From: JAGPUQ01 sp050250395
Lineage (GTDB): Bacteria; Pseudomonadota; Gammaproteobacteria; Pseudomonadales; Porticoccaceae
DNA: 64,000 nucleotides
Reading direction: 5' to 3'
Assembly: GCA_050250395.1 (NCBI GenBank)
Contig: JBFWOQ010000003.1
Span: 1-64,000 of the forward strand
This document shows, in pieces, positions 53,546-62,348 of this stretch (position 1 is its first letter; every line of letters begins with the position of its first letter). The notes beneath the pieces are model-generated. The model was not told the origin of the DNA, ran no database searches, and worked only from the letters and a program-made list of their open reading frames with translations. The position numbers and the translations under genes were made by a program.

Positions 53546-54289
53546 TCAAGCGCAATTTCTCCGGCAGAGGCCGCCCTCTCCAGGGATTTGCACCGCGTTC
53601 CCGCGGTTCAGTGCGGCGCCCACGCTGGTGATCCGCCGCGGCAGCCAGGGAAAGTTCGAATGCGGCTGTAATGGTATGGTCCGCTTGCACGCCGTCAACA
53701 CATAAAAGCTATTGCGCCCACCGACCAGAAAGCGTTCACCGAGACTCCGCCCTAGTTTGGCCAGCCGACATCGGGCAGGTACTCCGGAGGCGGTGATTTC
53801 CGCTTCGGGGTCGAGCGAAAATCCCAGTAATACCAGCCAGTCGCATACGCGGGTGCGGCCAAGGCTGTTGTGGCGCCACACCCCAGCGGCATACCAGGGA
53901 GCCAACAACCATTTACCAATGCCCAGCAATGAGTACGGATTGAATCCGAGCAGGACAACACGGCCACCCGGTCGAACAATCCTTGCAGCCTCGGCCAGGA
54001 CCCGTTGCGGTTGATCGCAGAAATCCAGCGCATGGTGGAGAACGACCACATCGAAGGTATCCGAAGGCAGCGGGAGCGCATCAAAGCGGCTCACTCCGTC
54101 AGCTCCAGTTCCAGGCTCCTGGACGAAAGTGAACTGGCACGGCAGCGAAAAGCAGTCCTCGACTCCGTGACGCGGCGACACCCCAAGGTGAACCAACCGG
54201 AAGCCGGGTGGCACCAAGAGTTCTCGGCAAAGTCCCCGCTGCCCCTCAAGAAGGCGCCTCCCGATGGGCGTGTCGAACCAGCGCAGCAT
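53546..54289 (-). CDS. SAM-dependent methyltransferase of the rnhA/dnaQ neighbourhood
   Basis: A 247-residue class I methyltransferase. FDALPLPSDTFDVVVLHHAL and RIVRPGGRVVLLGFNPYSL are the late motifs. The motif I region (RLVHLGVSP) is weakly conserved, as in the pseudomonad homologues that lie between gloB and rnhA. The substrate is unknown. An ATG at 54289 begins the conserved WFDTPIGRRLL segment; the frame extends to a GTG at 54355. The stop is 11 bp from the rnhA remnant. The last 40 residues are basic and Pro-rich and look less conserved. Confidence 0.78.
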   Translation of the reverse strand: MLRWFDTPIGRRLLEGQRGLCRELLVPPGFRLVHLGVSPRHGVEDCFSLPCQFTFVQEPGTGADGVSRFDALPLPSDTFDVVVLHHALDFCDQPQRVLAEAARIVRPGGRVVLLGFNPYSLLGIGKWLLAPWYAAGVWRHNSLGRTRVCDWLVLLGFSLDPEAEITASGVPARCRLAKLGRSLGERFLVGGRNSFYVLTACKRTIPLQPHSNFPWLPRRITSVGAALNRGNAVQIPGEGGLCRRNCA

Positions 54290-54497
54290 CGCCGCCTGGC
54301 TCGCGGAGATGGCCGCTACCCGGTAATGGCCGCGGATGACATTCGCTAGTCGCACAGTAGTAGTCCAGCGCGGAAAGATTCGAATAGCCGCCTATGAGAA
54401 GGGCAAGCTGCAACCACTGCCATTACCGCCTCTATCCTTCTTTGAAGTGACCTGCCCCCTTCAACCGTACCAGTCATTCGGCAGGAAGTCCGGTTGC

Positions 54498-54665
54498 TAG
54501 GAGCCTGTCGGACTTGAGCGACCGTAGCGAGGGAAAGTCCGATTTGAGGTAGATTTTGGGCAAATTTGCGGCGAATAGCGGGGACTATTCAACGAAAATT
54601 TGCCCGAAATATAACCAAATTCGGCTTTTCCGCAGTAGGGCAGTCTTAAGTCCGACAGGCTCCTA
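54498..54665. repeat. 168-bp palindromic-ended repeat (MITE-like), copy 2
   Basis: This reads as the reverse complement of 14106-14273 with the same length and with ends TAGGAGCCTGTCGGACTT and AAGTCCGACAGGCTCCTA. The long internal inverted repeats (GGGCAAATTTGCGGCGAATA and ATTTGCCCGAAATATAACC) would fold into a large hairpin. It abuts a transposase remnant, and together they fill most of the 522-bp gap before the PLP enzyme gene. Confidence 0.9.
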
Positions 54666-54786
54666 GGGTAATCGAACTGGCGTCGGCTGGCGGCATTCGC
54701 CGACAGCTACTGTGGGGCCTGGCCTCGTTGTAGTCCTGTCGCCAGGCGGCGATCGCGGCCTGGGCCTCGATGAACTGCGCCCTCTG
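54666..54786 (-). pseudogene. C-terminal fragment of an IS3-family transposase
   Basis: On the minus strand a frame reads QFIEAQAAIAAWRQDYNEAR followed by PHSS, the characteristic C-terminal stretch of IS3-type OrfB integrases. Only about 40 codons remain, with no catalytic DDE residues. It is cut off on one side by the 168-bp repeat and on the other by the PLP-enzyme gene end. It is a relic of an earlier insertion. Confidence 0.75.
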
Positions 54787-54811
54787 TACGAACATGCCGC
54801 CCGAAGAGCAA

Positions 54812-55828
54812 TTATCTGCCCGAATCAGTCAGGCTCTCGGCCTGGGCCAACAGCCCAAAGATGCCCCCGGTGTGGATGAATACCACATCGGCTGCAGCGG
54901 GAAACGCCCCGCGCCGGATTTCTTCCAGGAGTCCGTGGAATGCCTTGCCGCTGTAGACGGGATCGAGCACCAACCCCTGGGTGCGGGCCAGCAGGCGGAT
55001 GGTCTCGAATATCTCCGGGGTCGCCTGCCCGTAGCCGGGGCCGATGTAGCGGTCGTTGACCTCGATCGCGAGCTCATCGACCGCGACACCGGTCGCGTAC
55101 AGTTGCGCCCACTCGCGCAGATCGGCGCGTACCTTGTTGTGGAAGTAGGCGGCATCGTCGCATACCGCCATGCCGATCACCGGACAGCCCAGATGGTAGA
55201 GATGCGCGCCGGCCGTCAGTCCCGCCTGGGTGCCGCCGGAGCCGGTCGCGTGCACGATGGCGACCGGCTGAATCCCGGCAGCGGCAAAATCCGCGCGCAA
55301 CTCGGCCGCGCAACCGATGTAACCCCACACGCCGGTGCCATCGCTGGCGCCGACCGGGATACACCAGGGGCGCGCGCCCTGTGCCCGGTAGTGGGCCGCC
55401 CATTGGTCGTACAGCTCCGCCTGATGGGCGCGGTAATGGGCCTTGCTGTAGCGGGATACGGTCGCCCCGGCCAGCAGATCGAGCAGCAGGTTGCCCTGGG
55501 GATGGGGGTTGGGGATCCCCTCCTCGCGCAACAGCAGGTGAACCCGAAAACCCAGGCGAGCGCCCAGCAGCGCGGTGGCGCGACAGTGGTTGGACTGGAG
55601 TCCGCCCGCGGTAATCAGCGTATCGCAGCCGGCGGCACGGGCGCGGGCCAGGGTGAACTCGAGCTTGCGTACCTTGTTGCCGGTGACGGCGCACTCGGTC
55701 AGATCGTCGCGCTTGACCCAGATACGGGGGCCGCCGATGCGCTCGCGGAGCCGGTCGAGCGGTTCCAGCGGCGTCGGCAGACGCGCCAGTGGCAGGCGTG
55801 GCGGAAAGCTGATCGGGCCGGCTTCCAC
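54812..55828 (-). CDS. PLP-dependent D-cysteine desulfhydrase / ACC deaminase-like enzyme
   Basis: A 338-residue fold-type II PLP enzyme. The cofactor Lys is in TGNKVRKLEF, followed by GGLQSNHCRATA and the phosphate loop ATGSGGTQAGL. The family includes D-cysteine desulfhydrase (DcyD), ACC deaminase and L-cysteate lyase, and the sequence does not settle which. DcyD-type is the safer general call. It is full length. The sulfur theme (cysI, metH) is nearby, but the gene stands alone between IS remnants and yajC. Confidence 0.82.
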   Translation of the reverse strand: MEAGPISFPPRLPLARLPTPLEPLDRLRERIGGPRIWVKRDDLTECAVTGNKVRKLEFTLARARAAGCDTLITAGGLQSNHCRATALLGARLGFRVHLLLREEGIPNPHPQGNLLLDLLAGATVSRYSKAHYRAHQAELYDQWAAHYRAQGARPWCIPVGASDGTGVWGYIGCAAELRADFAAAGIQPVAIVHATGSGGTQAGLTAGAHLYHLGCPVIGMAVCDDAAYFHNKVRADLREWAQLYATGVAVDELAIEVNDRYIGPGYGQATPEIFETIRLLARTQGLVLDPVYSGKAFHGLLEEIRRGAFPAAADVVFIHTGGIFGLLAQAESLTDSGR

Positions 55829-55853
55829 CCCTGGCCTCCGCGCGGGCGGGCGG

Positions 55854-56183
55854 CTACAGCGCTTTCAGGGTTCCCTTGGGGAGCACGGCATGTACCGCTT
55901 CGCGCTGGAACTTGAGCTCCACCTTGTCGGAGACCTCAAGCACCAGGAAGTTGCCTTCGATCTTGGTGATGCGCCCCAGGATACCGCTGGCGGTAACGAC
56001 TTCATCGCCCTTGGCGAGCTTCGCGACCAGATTGGCCTGCTCCTTGCGGCGCTTCTGCTGGGGCCGGATGATCACGAAGTACATGAAGACAAAAAGTCCG
56101 CCGAACAGCACCAGCGTGAACAGCGGATTGGGTTCGTTGGCGGGCGCGGCCTGGGCCCAGGCGGAGGGAATGAATAACGACAT
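55854..56183 (-). CDS. yajC: Preprotein translocase accessory subunit YajC
   Basis: A 109-residue inner-membrane protein with one helix (LFTLVLFGGLFVFMYFVII) followed by the signature RPQQKRRKEQANLVAKLAKG and a beta domain (VVTASGILGRITKI). It joins SecDF in the holotranslocon. The ATG at 56183, with GAGG upstream, matches the family start; an upstream extension is artefactual. tgt and secDF, its usual neighbours, are absent. Confidence 0.92.
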   Translation of the reverse strand: MSLFIPSAWAQAAPANEPNPLFTLVLFGGLFVFMYFVIIRPQQKRRKEQANLVAKLAKGDEVVTASGILGRITKIEGNFLVLEVSDKVELKFQREAVHAVLPKGTLKAL

Positions 56184-56271
56184 CGGCGTACCTCGGGGTG
56201 GTGGAGCAGCTTCCGGCGAAGGCGGGGCTGCCGCGGAAAACAATTTTCGGCAAGCGGATTTGAGCCGCCGT

Positions 56272-56748
56272 TCAGTCCGGATTCTGGCGCAACCAGGCCA
56301 GCACGTCATCCTGATGGCTGGTGGTCTTGATCTTGTCCATCACCTGGCGCAGGCGCCCGTCGCGACCGACGATGAAGGTGGTGCGGCGAATCCCCATGAA
56401 CTCGCGCCCCATGAATTTCTTCAGGCCCCACACCCCGTAACGCTCGGCGATGGCGTGATCCACGTCGGACAACAGATCGAAATCCAGCGCGTCCCGCTCG
56501 GCGAACTTCGCGAGCCGGCTCACCGGGTCCGGGCTGATGCCGAGCACGACGACCCCGAGTTCGGCGAACTCGGCGCGCCGGTCGCGGATGCCACAGGCCT
56601 GGACGGTACAGCCCGGCGTCATCGCCTTGGGGTAAAAATACAGTACCACCGGATGCCGATCGCGGAAGTCCTTGAGCGCGACCGGCTCACCCCGCTGATT
56701 CGGCAGGGTGAACGTCGGCGCCAGATTGCCCAACTTGGGAAAGCCCAT
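56272..56748 (-). CDS. bcp: Thioredoxin-dependent peroxiredoxin (BCP/PrxQ)
   Basis: A 158-residue peroxiredoxin. YFYPKAMTPGCTVQACGIRD carries the peroxidatic Cys47 and, five residues on, the resolving Cys52 of the alpha2-helix type. RRTTFIVGRDGR closes the fold. It reduces peroxides in the cytosol. GGAG lies 10 nt before the ATG at 56748; a GTG two codons upstream is an alternative start. The gene is on the same strand as mdh upstream and yajC downstream. Confidence 0.92.
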   Translation of the reverse strand: MGFPKLGNLAPTFTLPNQRGEPVALKDFRDRHPVVLYFYPKAMTPGCTVQACGIRDRRAEFAELGVVVLGISPDPVSRLAKFAERDALDFDLLSDVDHAIAERYGVWGLKKFMGREFMGIRRTTFIVGRDGRLRQVMDKIKTTSHQDDVLAWLRQNPD

Positions 56749-56781
56749 GATCACCGGTCTCCGAAGGGTTGGCGGCGGCGA

Positions 56782-57762
56782 TCAGGGCAGCAGATGCTTG
56801 ACTGCATCGCGCTCCTCGCTCAACTCGGTTTCGGTCAGGGTCATTTTTTCCCGCGAGAAGGCATTGATATCGAGATCCTGCACGATTTTCCAGTCGCCGC
56901 CCTGACAGGTGCAGGGGAAGGAGTAGATAAGCCCCTGGGCAATGCCGTAGCTGCCATCGCTATGGACGCCCATGCTGACCCAGTCGCCCGCCGGCGTGCC
57001 CAGCGCCCAGGAGCGCATGTGGCTGATGGCCGCATTGGCGGCGGAGGCCGCGCTCGACGCGCCGCGCGCCTTGATGACGGCGGCGCCGCGCTGTTGCACC
57101 ACCGGAATGAGCTCGCTTTCGTACCACGCCTGATCGACCAGCGACAGGGCGGGTTTGCCCTTGACCTGGGCATGGTGCAGATCCGGGTACTGGGTGGCGG
57201 AATGGTTGCCCCAGATGGTCATGCGGCTGACGTCGTTGACGGTGGTGCCGGTCTTGAGCGCCACCTGGGTCAGCGCCCGGTTGTGATCCAGGCGGGTCAT
57301 GGCGGTGAACTGGCGCGGATCGATCGCCGGCGCATTGCGCTGGGCAATCAGCGCGTTGGTGTTGGCCGGGTTGCCCACCACCAGCACCTTGATGCCGCGC
57401 TTGGCGTGATCGTTGATCGCCTTGCCCTGCACGGAAAAGATGGTGGCGTTGGCTTCCAGCAGATCCTTGCGCTCCATGCCCGGACCGCGCGGCCGCGCGC
57501 CTACCAGCAGGGCGTAGTCGGCGTCACGGAAGGCAACGGCGGGATCGTCGGTCTGCACCACGCCGGCGAGCAGCGGGAATGCGCAGTCTTCCAGCTCCAT
57601 CACGGTCCCTTGCAGCGCCGTCAGCGCCGGAGTGATTTCTAGCAGTTGCAGAATCACCGGCTGGTCGGCGCCGAGCATTTCCCCGGCGGCAATGCGGAAC
57701 AAAAGCGAGTAGCTGATCTGGCCAGCGGCTCCGGTGACGGCAACGCGAACGGGTGATTTCAC
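56782..57762 (-). CDS. mdh: Malate dehydrogenase
   Basis: A 326-residue NAD-dependent enzyme of the bacterial group that reads VTGAAGQISYSLLFRIAAGE at the nucleotide fold. Substrate arginines occur in LVGARPRGPGMERKDLL and the catalytic His in IWGNHSATQYPDL. It interconverts malate and oxaloacetate in the TCA cycle. This type (about 326-330 residues) is common in beta- and many gammaproteobacteria rather than the enterobacterial Mdh. It lies 33 bp before bcp. Confidence 0.95.
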   Translation of the reverse strand: MKSPVRVAVTGAAGQISYSLLFRIAAGEMLGADQPVILQLLEITPALTALQGTVMELEDCAFPLLAGVVQTDDPAVAFRDADYALLVGARPRGPGMERKDLLEANATIFSVQGKAINDHAKRGIKVLVVGNPANTNALIAQRNAPAIDPRQFTAMTRLDHNRALTQVALKTGTTVNDVSRMTIWGNHSATQYPDLHHAQVKGKPALSLVDQAWYESELIPVVQQRGAAVIKARGASSAASAANAAISHMRSWALGTPAGDWVSMGVHSDGSYGIAQGLIYSFPCTCQGGDWKIVQDLDINAFSREKMTLTETELSEERDAVKHLLP

Positions 57763-57837
57763 TGGATGTCTCCGTAGGGGGTGGGATCCGGACCCGGGTC
57801 CGAAAGGCGGCCAATTATACGGATCGCGCCTGCGATT

Positions 57838-58476
57838 TCACGCCCCGGCGGCGGGCGCGACGACATAACGGCTGCGCAGCGCGGCATAAAGATCCTGCGC
57901 GAAGGAATCGCTTTCCGGGTCCAGGGCCGCGCTCAGTTCGACCAGCCATTCGTTGTCTTCACGGCCGTGCCAGTTCTTGCGATAACTGCCGTCCCGATAG
58001 CCGTGATCCTGCCGGAAACCGTTGAGGACGTTCTTGCCCACATAGTGGCGATACAGCTCGTCGAAGCTGAGCTCGATCACCTGCATCAATACGGCGAAGC
58101 CCGGGAGGTCAAAATCCTGGGCGACCAGGGTTCGCGCCGCAAAGCGTTCGACCGCGCCGCGAAATGCTTCCGCATCGCCCCGCGGCACGGGTGCCGCGAG
58201 CGCGGCGGCGAACTCGGCGGCGACGTCATCCGCGGCGAGCTCCCGTTCCAGCAGCGTGCTGAGCCCGAAATGCCAGATATCGACCAGTTCCAGGCGCACC
58301 TGATCGAGATCGGGCTGCTGTCCTTTCCACCACTTCCAGCCGTAGTGATCCAGCAGCTCCGCGCATTCGACCCAGATGGCCCGGTACCAGGGATTGCCCT
58401 GACGGCGCCACTGGGGGTGCACCTGGGTATTGACCGCATCCTGCAGGGCCAGCATGGTTGCGATGCGGTTTTTCAT
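57838..58476 (-). CDS. Dimeric all-alpha dUTP diphosphatase
   Basis: A 212-residue helical NTP pyrophosphatase of the dimeric dUTPase type (MazG-like superfamily), not the trimeric Dut fold. The metal-binding acidic set appears in IWVECAELLDHYGWKWW and LELVDIWHF, with a later YVGKNVLNGFRQDHGY motif of the family. It hydrolyses dUTP to dUMP. The ATG overlaps the tatD stop (ATGA). A dUTPase here, with thymidylate kinase downstream, is metabolically coherent. Confidence 0.88.
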   Translation of the reverse strand: MKNRIATMLALQDAVNTQVHPQWRRQGNPWYRAIWVECAELLDHYGWKWWKGQQPDLDQVRLELVDIWHFGLSTLLERELAADDVAAEFAAALAAPVPRGDAEAFRGAVERFAARTLVAQDFDLPGFAVLMQVIELSFDELYRHYVGKNVLNGFRQDHGYRDGSYRKNWHGREDNEWLVELSAALDPESDSFAQDLYAALRSRYVVAPAAGA

Positions 58477-59276
58477 GTCACTCCCCCGACCAGCGCCGGC
58501 ACCTCGATCCGAAACAGGCGCGCGAAATTCTCCGCCACCCGGGCATTGAAATGATCGAGGTCCATGCCGCGCAGCGCCGCGATGCAACGGGCCACTTCGG
58601 CCACATAGTGCGGCCGGTTGGTCTTGCCACGGTAGGGGACGGGCGCGAGCCAGGGCGCGTCCGTTTCCACCAGCAGGCGATCCATCGGCACCCGCGCGGC
58701 GATCTCGCGCAGATCTCCGGCGTTGCGGAAAGTGACGATGCCGGAAAAGGAAATGTAAAAACCCAGCTCCAGTCCCGCGCTCGCGGTGGCCCAGTCTTCC
58801 GTGAAACAGTGCAGGACTCCGCCCACGGCGGGATCGGTATGCGCGCGCAACAGCGCCAGGGTTTCCGCCCGCGCATCCCGGGTATGCACCACCAGGGGCT
58901 TGCGCAGCCGGCTGGCGACGCGCGCGTGGATGCGAAAACTTTCGCGTTGCCAGTCCAGGTTGTCGCCGCCGTAATGACCGTCGATGCCGGTTTCCCCGAT
59001 CGCCACCACGACGTCGCTCGCGCCCAGTGCTAGCAACTCGGTTTCATCGGGTAACGGGAGGGCTTCGGTTTGCAGCGGATGCACACCGACCGTCGCAAAC
59101 ACGTCGGCATGGCGCGTCGCCAGCCGGATCATTTCGCGAGACGACGCGAGGTCGATGCCCACGGCCAGCATGGCTCCGACCCCGGCGCCACGCGCCACCG
59201 CGAGCAACGCATCGAGCGAGCCGTCGAACGCACTCAGATCGAGACGGTCGAGGTGGCAGTGGGAGTCAATCAACAT
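58473..59276 (-). CDS. tatD: TatD-family metal-dependent hydrolase
   Basis: A 267-residue TIM-barrel hydrolase. The metal ligands are in LIDSHCHLDRLD, AIGETGIDGHY, VVHTRDARAE, LHCFTED and VETDAPWLAPVPYRGKTNRP. The family acts as 3'-5' exonucleases or deoxyribonucleases. The chosen ATG at 59276 starts the conserved SHCHLD region; ten further codons are open upstream. The exact subgroup (TatD, YcfH or YjjV) is not settled; the genomic position matches YcfH next to holB. Confidence 0.88.
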   Translation of the reverse strand: MLIDSHCHLDRLDLSAFDGSLDALLAVARGAGVGAMLAVGIDLASSREMIRLATRHADVFATVGVHPLQTEALPLPDETELLALGASDVVVAIGETGIDGHYGGDNLDWQRESFRIHARVASRLRKPLVVHTRDARAETLALLRAHTDPAVGGVLHCFTEDWATASAGLELGFYISFSGIVTFRNAGDLREIAARVPMDRLLVETDAPWLAPVPYRGKTNRPHYVAEVARCIAALRGMDLDHFNARVAENFARLFRIEVPALVGGVT

Positions 59277-59319
59277 TGGATGGCGCAAATCACGGGATCG
59301 AAACAAACACGGGGAAGGA

Positions 59320-59670
59320 TCACAGCGTATAGGTAGGACGATCCGAGTTCTGCAGGGTGGCGAGGTCAGTTTCTATTCTACGCACGATATCGACATGCTC
59401 CGCCGCCAGCCGGATGCCAATGCCCTGGGGACGGATTCCGCTACCCACCGGGGTGATCCAGACAATTTCACCGGTGAGGGGTGTTTTCTCCGGTTCGTCC
59501 AGCAAGTCCAGCAGGACAAAGATCTGCTCGCCCAGCCGATATTCCTTGCGCGTACGAATGAACAGTCCGCCGCCATCGATAAAGGGCATGAAGCAAGCGT
59601 ACAGCTCGTTGATATCCTTGATGGCAAGGTTGAGAATTCCGTTGCGAAGATTACCGCCCGCCGTTCGCAT
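59320..59670 (-). CDS. pilZ: Type IV pilus protein PilZ
   Basis: A 116-residue single PilZ domain matching the founding PilZ: GILNLAIKDINELYACFMPF followed by GGLFIRT and the GEIVWITPVGSG stretch. Like other true PilZ proteins it lacks the RxxxR c-di-GMP binding motif at its N-terminus. It is needed for type IV pilus assembly with FimX/PilB in pseudomonads and xanthomonads. The ATG at 59670 follows GAGGAGG. Its position after holB is conserved. Confidence 0.92.
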   Translation of the reverse strand: MRTAGGNLRNGILNLAIKDINELYACFMPFIDGGGLFIRTRKEYRLGEQIFVLLDLLDEPEKTPLTGEIVWITPVGSGIRPQGIGIRLAAEHVDIVRRIETDLATLQNSDRPTYTL

Positions 59671-59734
59671 TGATGCCTCCTCAGCCAGGGACCCCGTAAC
59701 CCGGGCCAAAGCCTAGCACAGACGCCGGACCGGT

Positions 59735-60688
59735 TCAGCCACCGGCGACCACGGCGCGGCGCCAATCCTGCCACAGCCCTTCCCAGACCAGTTCGGCATT
59801 CAGATTCGCGTTGCCGGCATGCTCGCGACGCACCGCCGCGAGACGATCGAAAAAATCGAACAGCGGCTGCGGTGGCCGCTCGCCCCGCGCAATCGCGTCG
59901 CGCGCACGCGCGGCGACAAAGTGGCTGAGCCAACCCAGCGCCTCTCCCGTATCGAAGTGCGCGTTCACGGCAGCCGCCGCCGCGGCCGGCACCATGGAAC
60001 CATCGGCGACGCCGGTGACCAGTTCCTGAACCCGCGCGAACGTCTGCGCCAAATCGCCGGAAGCCAGCGCGAGCGCGCGCAAGGGCCGGCGTCCGGCGCG
60101 TACCAGCAGGGATTCCGCCTCCGTTTCGCTCGGCAGCCGTATCCGCAACCAGGGCAGCGCCTGCGCGATCGCCGGGGTGGGCAGGCGCAGCAACCGGCAG
60201 CGACTGCGGACGGTGGCCGCGAGCCGACCGGGCTGGTGGCTCACCAGCAACAGCAGAGTGCGCTCTCCCGGCTCTTCCAGAGTCTTGAGCAGCGCGTTCG
60301 CCGCATTGGCATTCAAGGCTTCCGCCGGCTCGATCAGGATCACCCGCCAGCCGCCCTGGTGCGGTCGCCCGGCGCAAAACTCGCGCAACTCGCGAATCGC
60401 ATCGATGCGGATCGCTTTGCCGCGCTCTTCCGGTTGGATCAGCACCAGATCGGGATGGCTGCCGGCCCCAATCAGTTGACAGTTTCGGCAGCGCCCGCAG
60501 GCACTCGTCCGTGGCTCGGCGCACAGCACCAGGCTCGCAAACGCCCTGGCGAAATGAAATTTGCCGATATCCGGCGCGCCGGCGAACAGCAGCGCATGGG
60601 GCAAGGTGCCCGCCCTCAGCAGGGCATCCAGCGCTTGCCATTGCTCCCCGTGCCAGGGATAGGGAGCCAGGAACTCGGGCTGGATCAT
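59735..60688 (-). CDS. holB: DNA polymerase III delta-prime subunit
   Basis: A 317-residue clamp-loader subunit. The AAA-like N-terminus has a degenerate P-loop (FAGAPDIGKFHFA), consistent with a subunit that does not hydrolyse ATP. A four-Cys zinc module (CAEPRTSACGRCRNC) and the RIDAIRELREF and LNANAANALLKTLEEPGE motifs are clear. It opens and loads the sliding clamp with the other DnaX complex members. It overlaps tmk by 4 bp. Confidence 0.93.
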   Translation of the reverse strand: MIQPEFLAPYPWHGEQWQALDALLRAGTLPHALLFAGAPDIGKFHFARAFASLVLCAEPRTSACGRCRNCQLIGAGSHPDLVLIQPEERGKAIRIDAIRELREFCAGRPHQGGWRVILIEPAEALNANAANALLKTLEEPGERTLLLLVSHQPGRLAATVRSRCRLLRLPTPAIAQALPWLRIRLPSETEAESLLVRAGRRPLRALALASGDLAQTFARVQELVTGVADGSMVPAAAAAAVNAHFDTGEALGWLSHFVAARARDAIARGERPPQPLFDFFDRLAAVRREHAGNANLNAELVWEGLWQDWRRAVVAGG

Positions 60689-61311
60689 CGCGCGCCGACC
60701 AGATCACGCAAGGGCGCGAGCACCGCTGCGCCGACCTGTTCCGGTGTCTGTCCGGCATCGATCAGCCGACAGCGGCCGGGGTCGAGCTCGGCACGACGCC
60801 GGTAGGCGGCTCGCACGCGGGCGAAAAACGCCCGCTGCTCCCGCTCGAAACGATCCAGTGGCCCACGCTGCCGGACCCTGGCGAGTCCGTGCTCGGGATC
60901 GAGGTCGAGGATCAGCGTGAGATCGGGCCGCAGTGCGCCCTGTACCAATTGCTCCAGGGCCGCCACCGGGGCCTCTCCCAACCCCCGCCCCGCGCCCTGA
61001 TAGGCGTAGGAGGCATCCGTGAAACGATCGCAAATGACCCAAGTGCCGGCCTCGAGCGCGGGCACCACGACCTGGGCCAGATGCTGTGCCCGGGCGGCGA
61101 ACATGAGGAGCAGTTCGGCCAGGGGAGCGACGGGCTCATCGGTTACCGCAAGCAACATTTCCCGCACCCGTTCGCCCAGGCGCGTGCCGCCGGGCTCCCG
61201 GGTGGTCAGGCAGGCAATGCCCGATGCGCGCAGGAAGTCAGCCATCAGCGCGACACTGGTGCTTTTGCCGGCACCTTCGCCACCCTCGATGGTAATGAAA
61301 CGTCCTCTCAC
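60685..61311 (-). CDS. tmk: Thymidylate kinase
   Basis: A 208-residue P-loop kinase that phosphorylates dTMP. FITIEGGEGAGKSTSVALM holds Walker A, TTREPGGTRLGERVREMLL is the DR-type substrate stretch, and VICDRFTDASYAYQGAGRGL is the DRY/H motif and lid. It overlaps mltG by 4 bp upstream and holB by 4 bp downstream, so all three are likely translated from one mRNA. Confidence 0.95.
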   Translation of the reverse strand: MRGRFITIEGGEGAGKSTSVALMADFLRASGIACLTTREPGGTRLGERVREMLLAVTDEPVAPLAELLLMFAARAQHLAQVVVPALEAGTWVICDRFTDASYAYQGAGRGLGEAPVAALEQLVQGALRPDLTLILDLDPEHGLARVRQRGPLDRFEREQRAFFARVRAAYRRRAELDPGRCRLIDAGQTPEQVGAAVLAPLRDLVGAR

Positions 61312-62348
61312 GGCGATCCGGCCTCCTGGGGCTTCGGCGTCGAGCGGTAATCCTTGGCGCGCTGCAACTGGTAGCGCCGCACCGCCCGTTGGTGCGCATC
61401 GAGCGTGCCGGAAAATTCGTGGCTGCCGTCGCCTCGGGCAACAAAATAGAGCGCATCGCCCGCACCGGGATGCAGCGCCGCGCGCAAGGCGTCATCACCG
61501 GGATTGCCAATGGGTGTAACCGGCAGCCTGTCGATCACGTAAGTATTGTAGTCATTCGCCTCGGCCAGATGCGCCCGCGACAGCTTGCCGGCGTAGCGTG
61601 CGCCGAGCCCGTAGATCACGGTGGAATCCGTCTGCAAGCGCATCCCGATCCGCAGGCGGCGCACCAGTACACCGGCGATCTGGGGGCGTTCCGCCGCAAG
61701 GCCCGTCTCCCGTTCCACCAACGACGCCATGATCAACGCTTCATACGGATTGGCATAGGGCAGATCCTCTGCCCGCTCACGCCACAGGCGCTCCAGCATA
61801 TCGCTTTGGCGTCGGTGCGCCCGTTCGAGAATGTCGCGATCACTGTCGCCGGCAACAAAAAAATAGGTATTGGGCGAAAACCAGCCTTCCGGATTGGTCG
61901 CGTCGATGCCCAGATCGGCGGCCAGGTCGGCGCCACTGAGCGCTCGGGTCAGCGAAATCAACAATCGCTCTCTGGCCAGCAATGCGCGCCACTGGGCCAG
62001 CGTCCAGCCCTCGGGAAACGTGATGCTGTAGCGGATCACATCACCTCGCTCCAGCTTGGTGATCAGCCCGAGCGCGGTATCGCCCGGCACCAGTCGATAG
62101 TCGCCAGGATGGATTCGATGACGACCGCTGAAACGCGCATAGAGACGCAGCGACAGCGCCGAGCTCAGGATGCCGTCCGCCCGCAGGCGGGCACTCAGGG
62201 ACGACAGACTTTCACCCTTCTCCACCACCAGCAGTTCGGTTGCGGGCGCGATGGCCAGGGGACGACTGAGGTGATAGTGCGCCCATTGCCAGGCGCCGGC
62301 AGCCGTGGCCAGAGCCGCCAGCAGCGCCAGAGTCAGGCGGCGAAGCAC
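61308..62348 (-). CDS. mltG: Endolytic murein transglycosylase MltG
   Basis: A 346-residue inner-membrane enzyme with one N-terminal helix (LTLALLAALATAAGAWQW) and a YceG-family catalytic domain. The catalytic Glu is in ASLVERETGLAAERP, followed by RLRIGMRLQTDSTVIYGLG. The LysM-like region is VVEKGESLSSLSARLRADG. It cuts nascent glycan strands to set their length. The start overlaps the end of pabC by 16 bp. Confidence 0.93.
   Translation of the reverse strand: MLRRLTLALLAALATAAGAWQWAHYHLSRPLAIAPATELLVVEKGESLSSLSARLRADGILSSALSLRLYARFSGRHRIHPGDYRLVPGDTALGLITKLERGDVIRYSITFPEGWTLAQWRALLARERLLISLTRALSGADLAADLGIDATNPEGWFSPNTYFFVAGDSDRDILERAHRRQSDMLERLWRERAEDLPYANPYEALIMASLVERETGLAAERPQIAGVLVRRLRIGMRLQTDSTVIYGLGARYAGKLSRAHLAEANDYNTYVIDRLPVTPIGNPGDDALRAALHPGAGDALYFVARGDGSHEFSGTLDAHQRAVRRYQLQRAKDYRSTPKPQEAGSP

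Noticed and set aside
59373..60758. 461-codon minus-strand frame across holB and pilZ
   Set aside because: It is a shifted frame over two recognised genes, and its translation is Arg/Ala-rich noise apart from a short pilZ segment that is read properly in the real pilZ frame.
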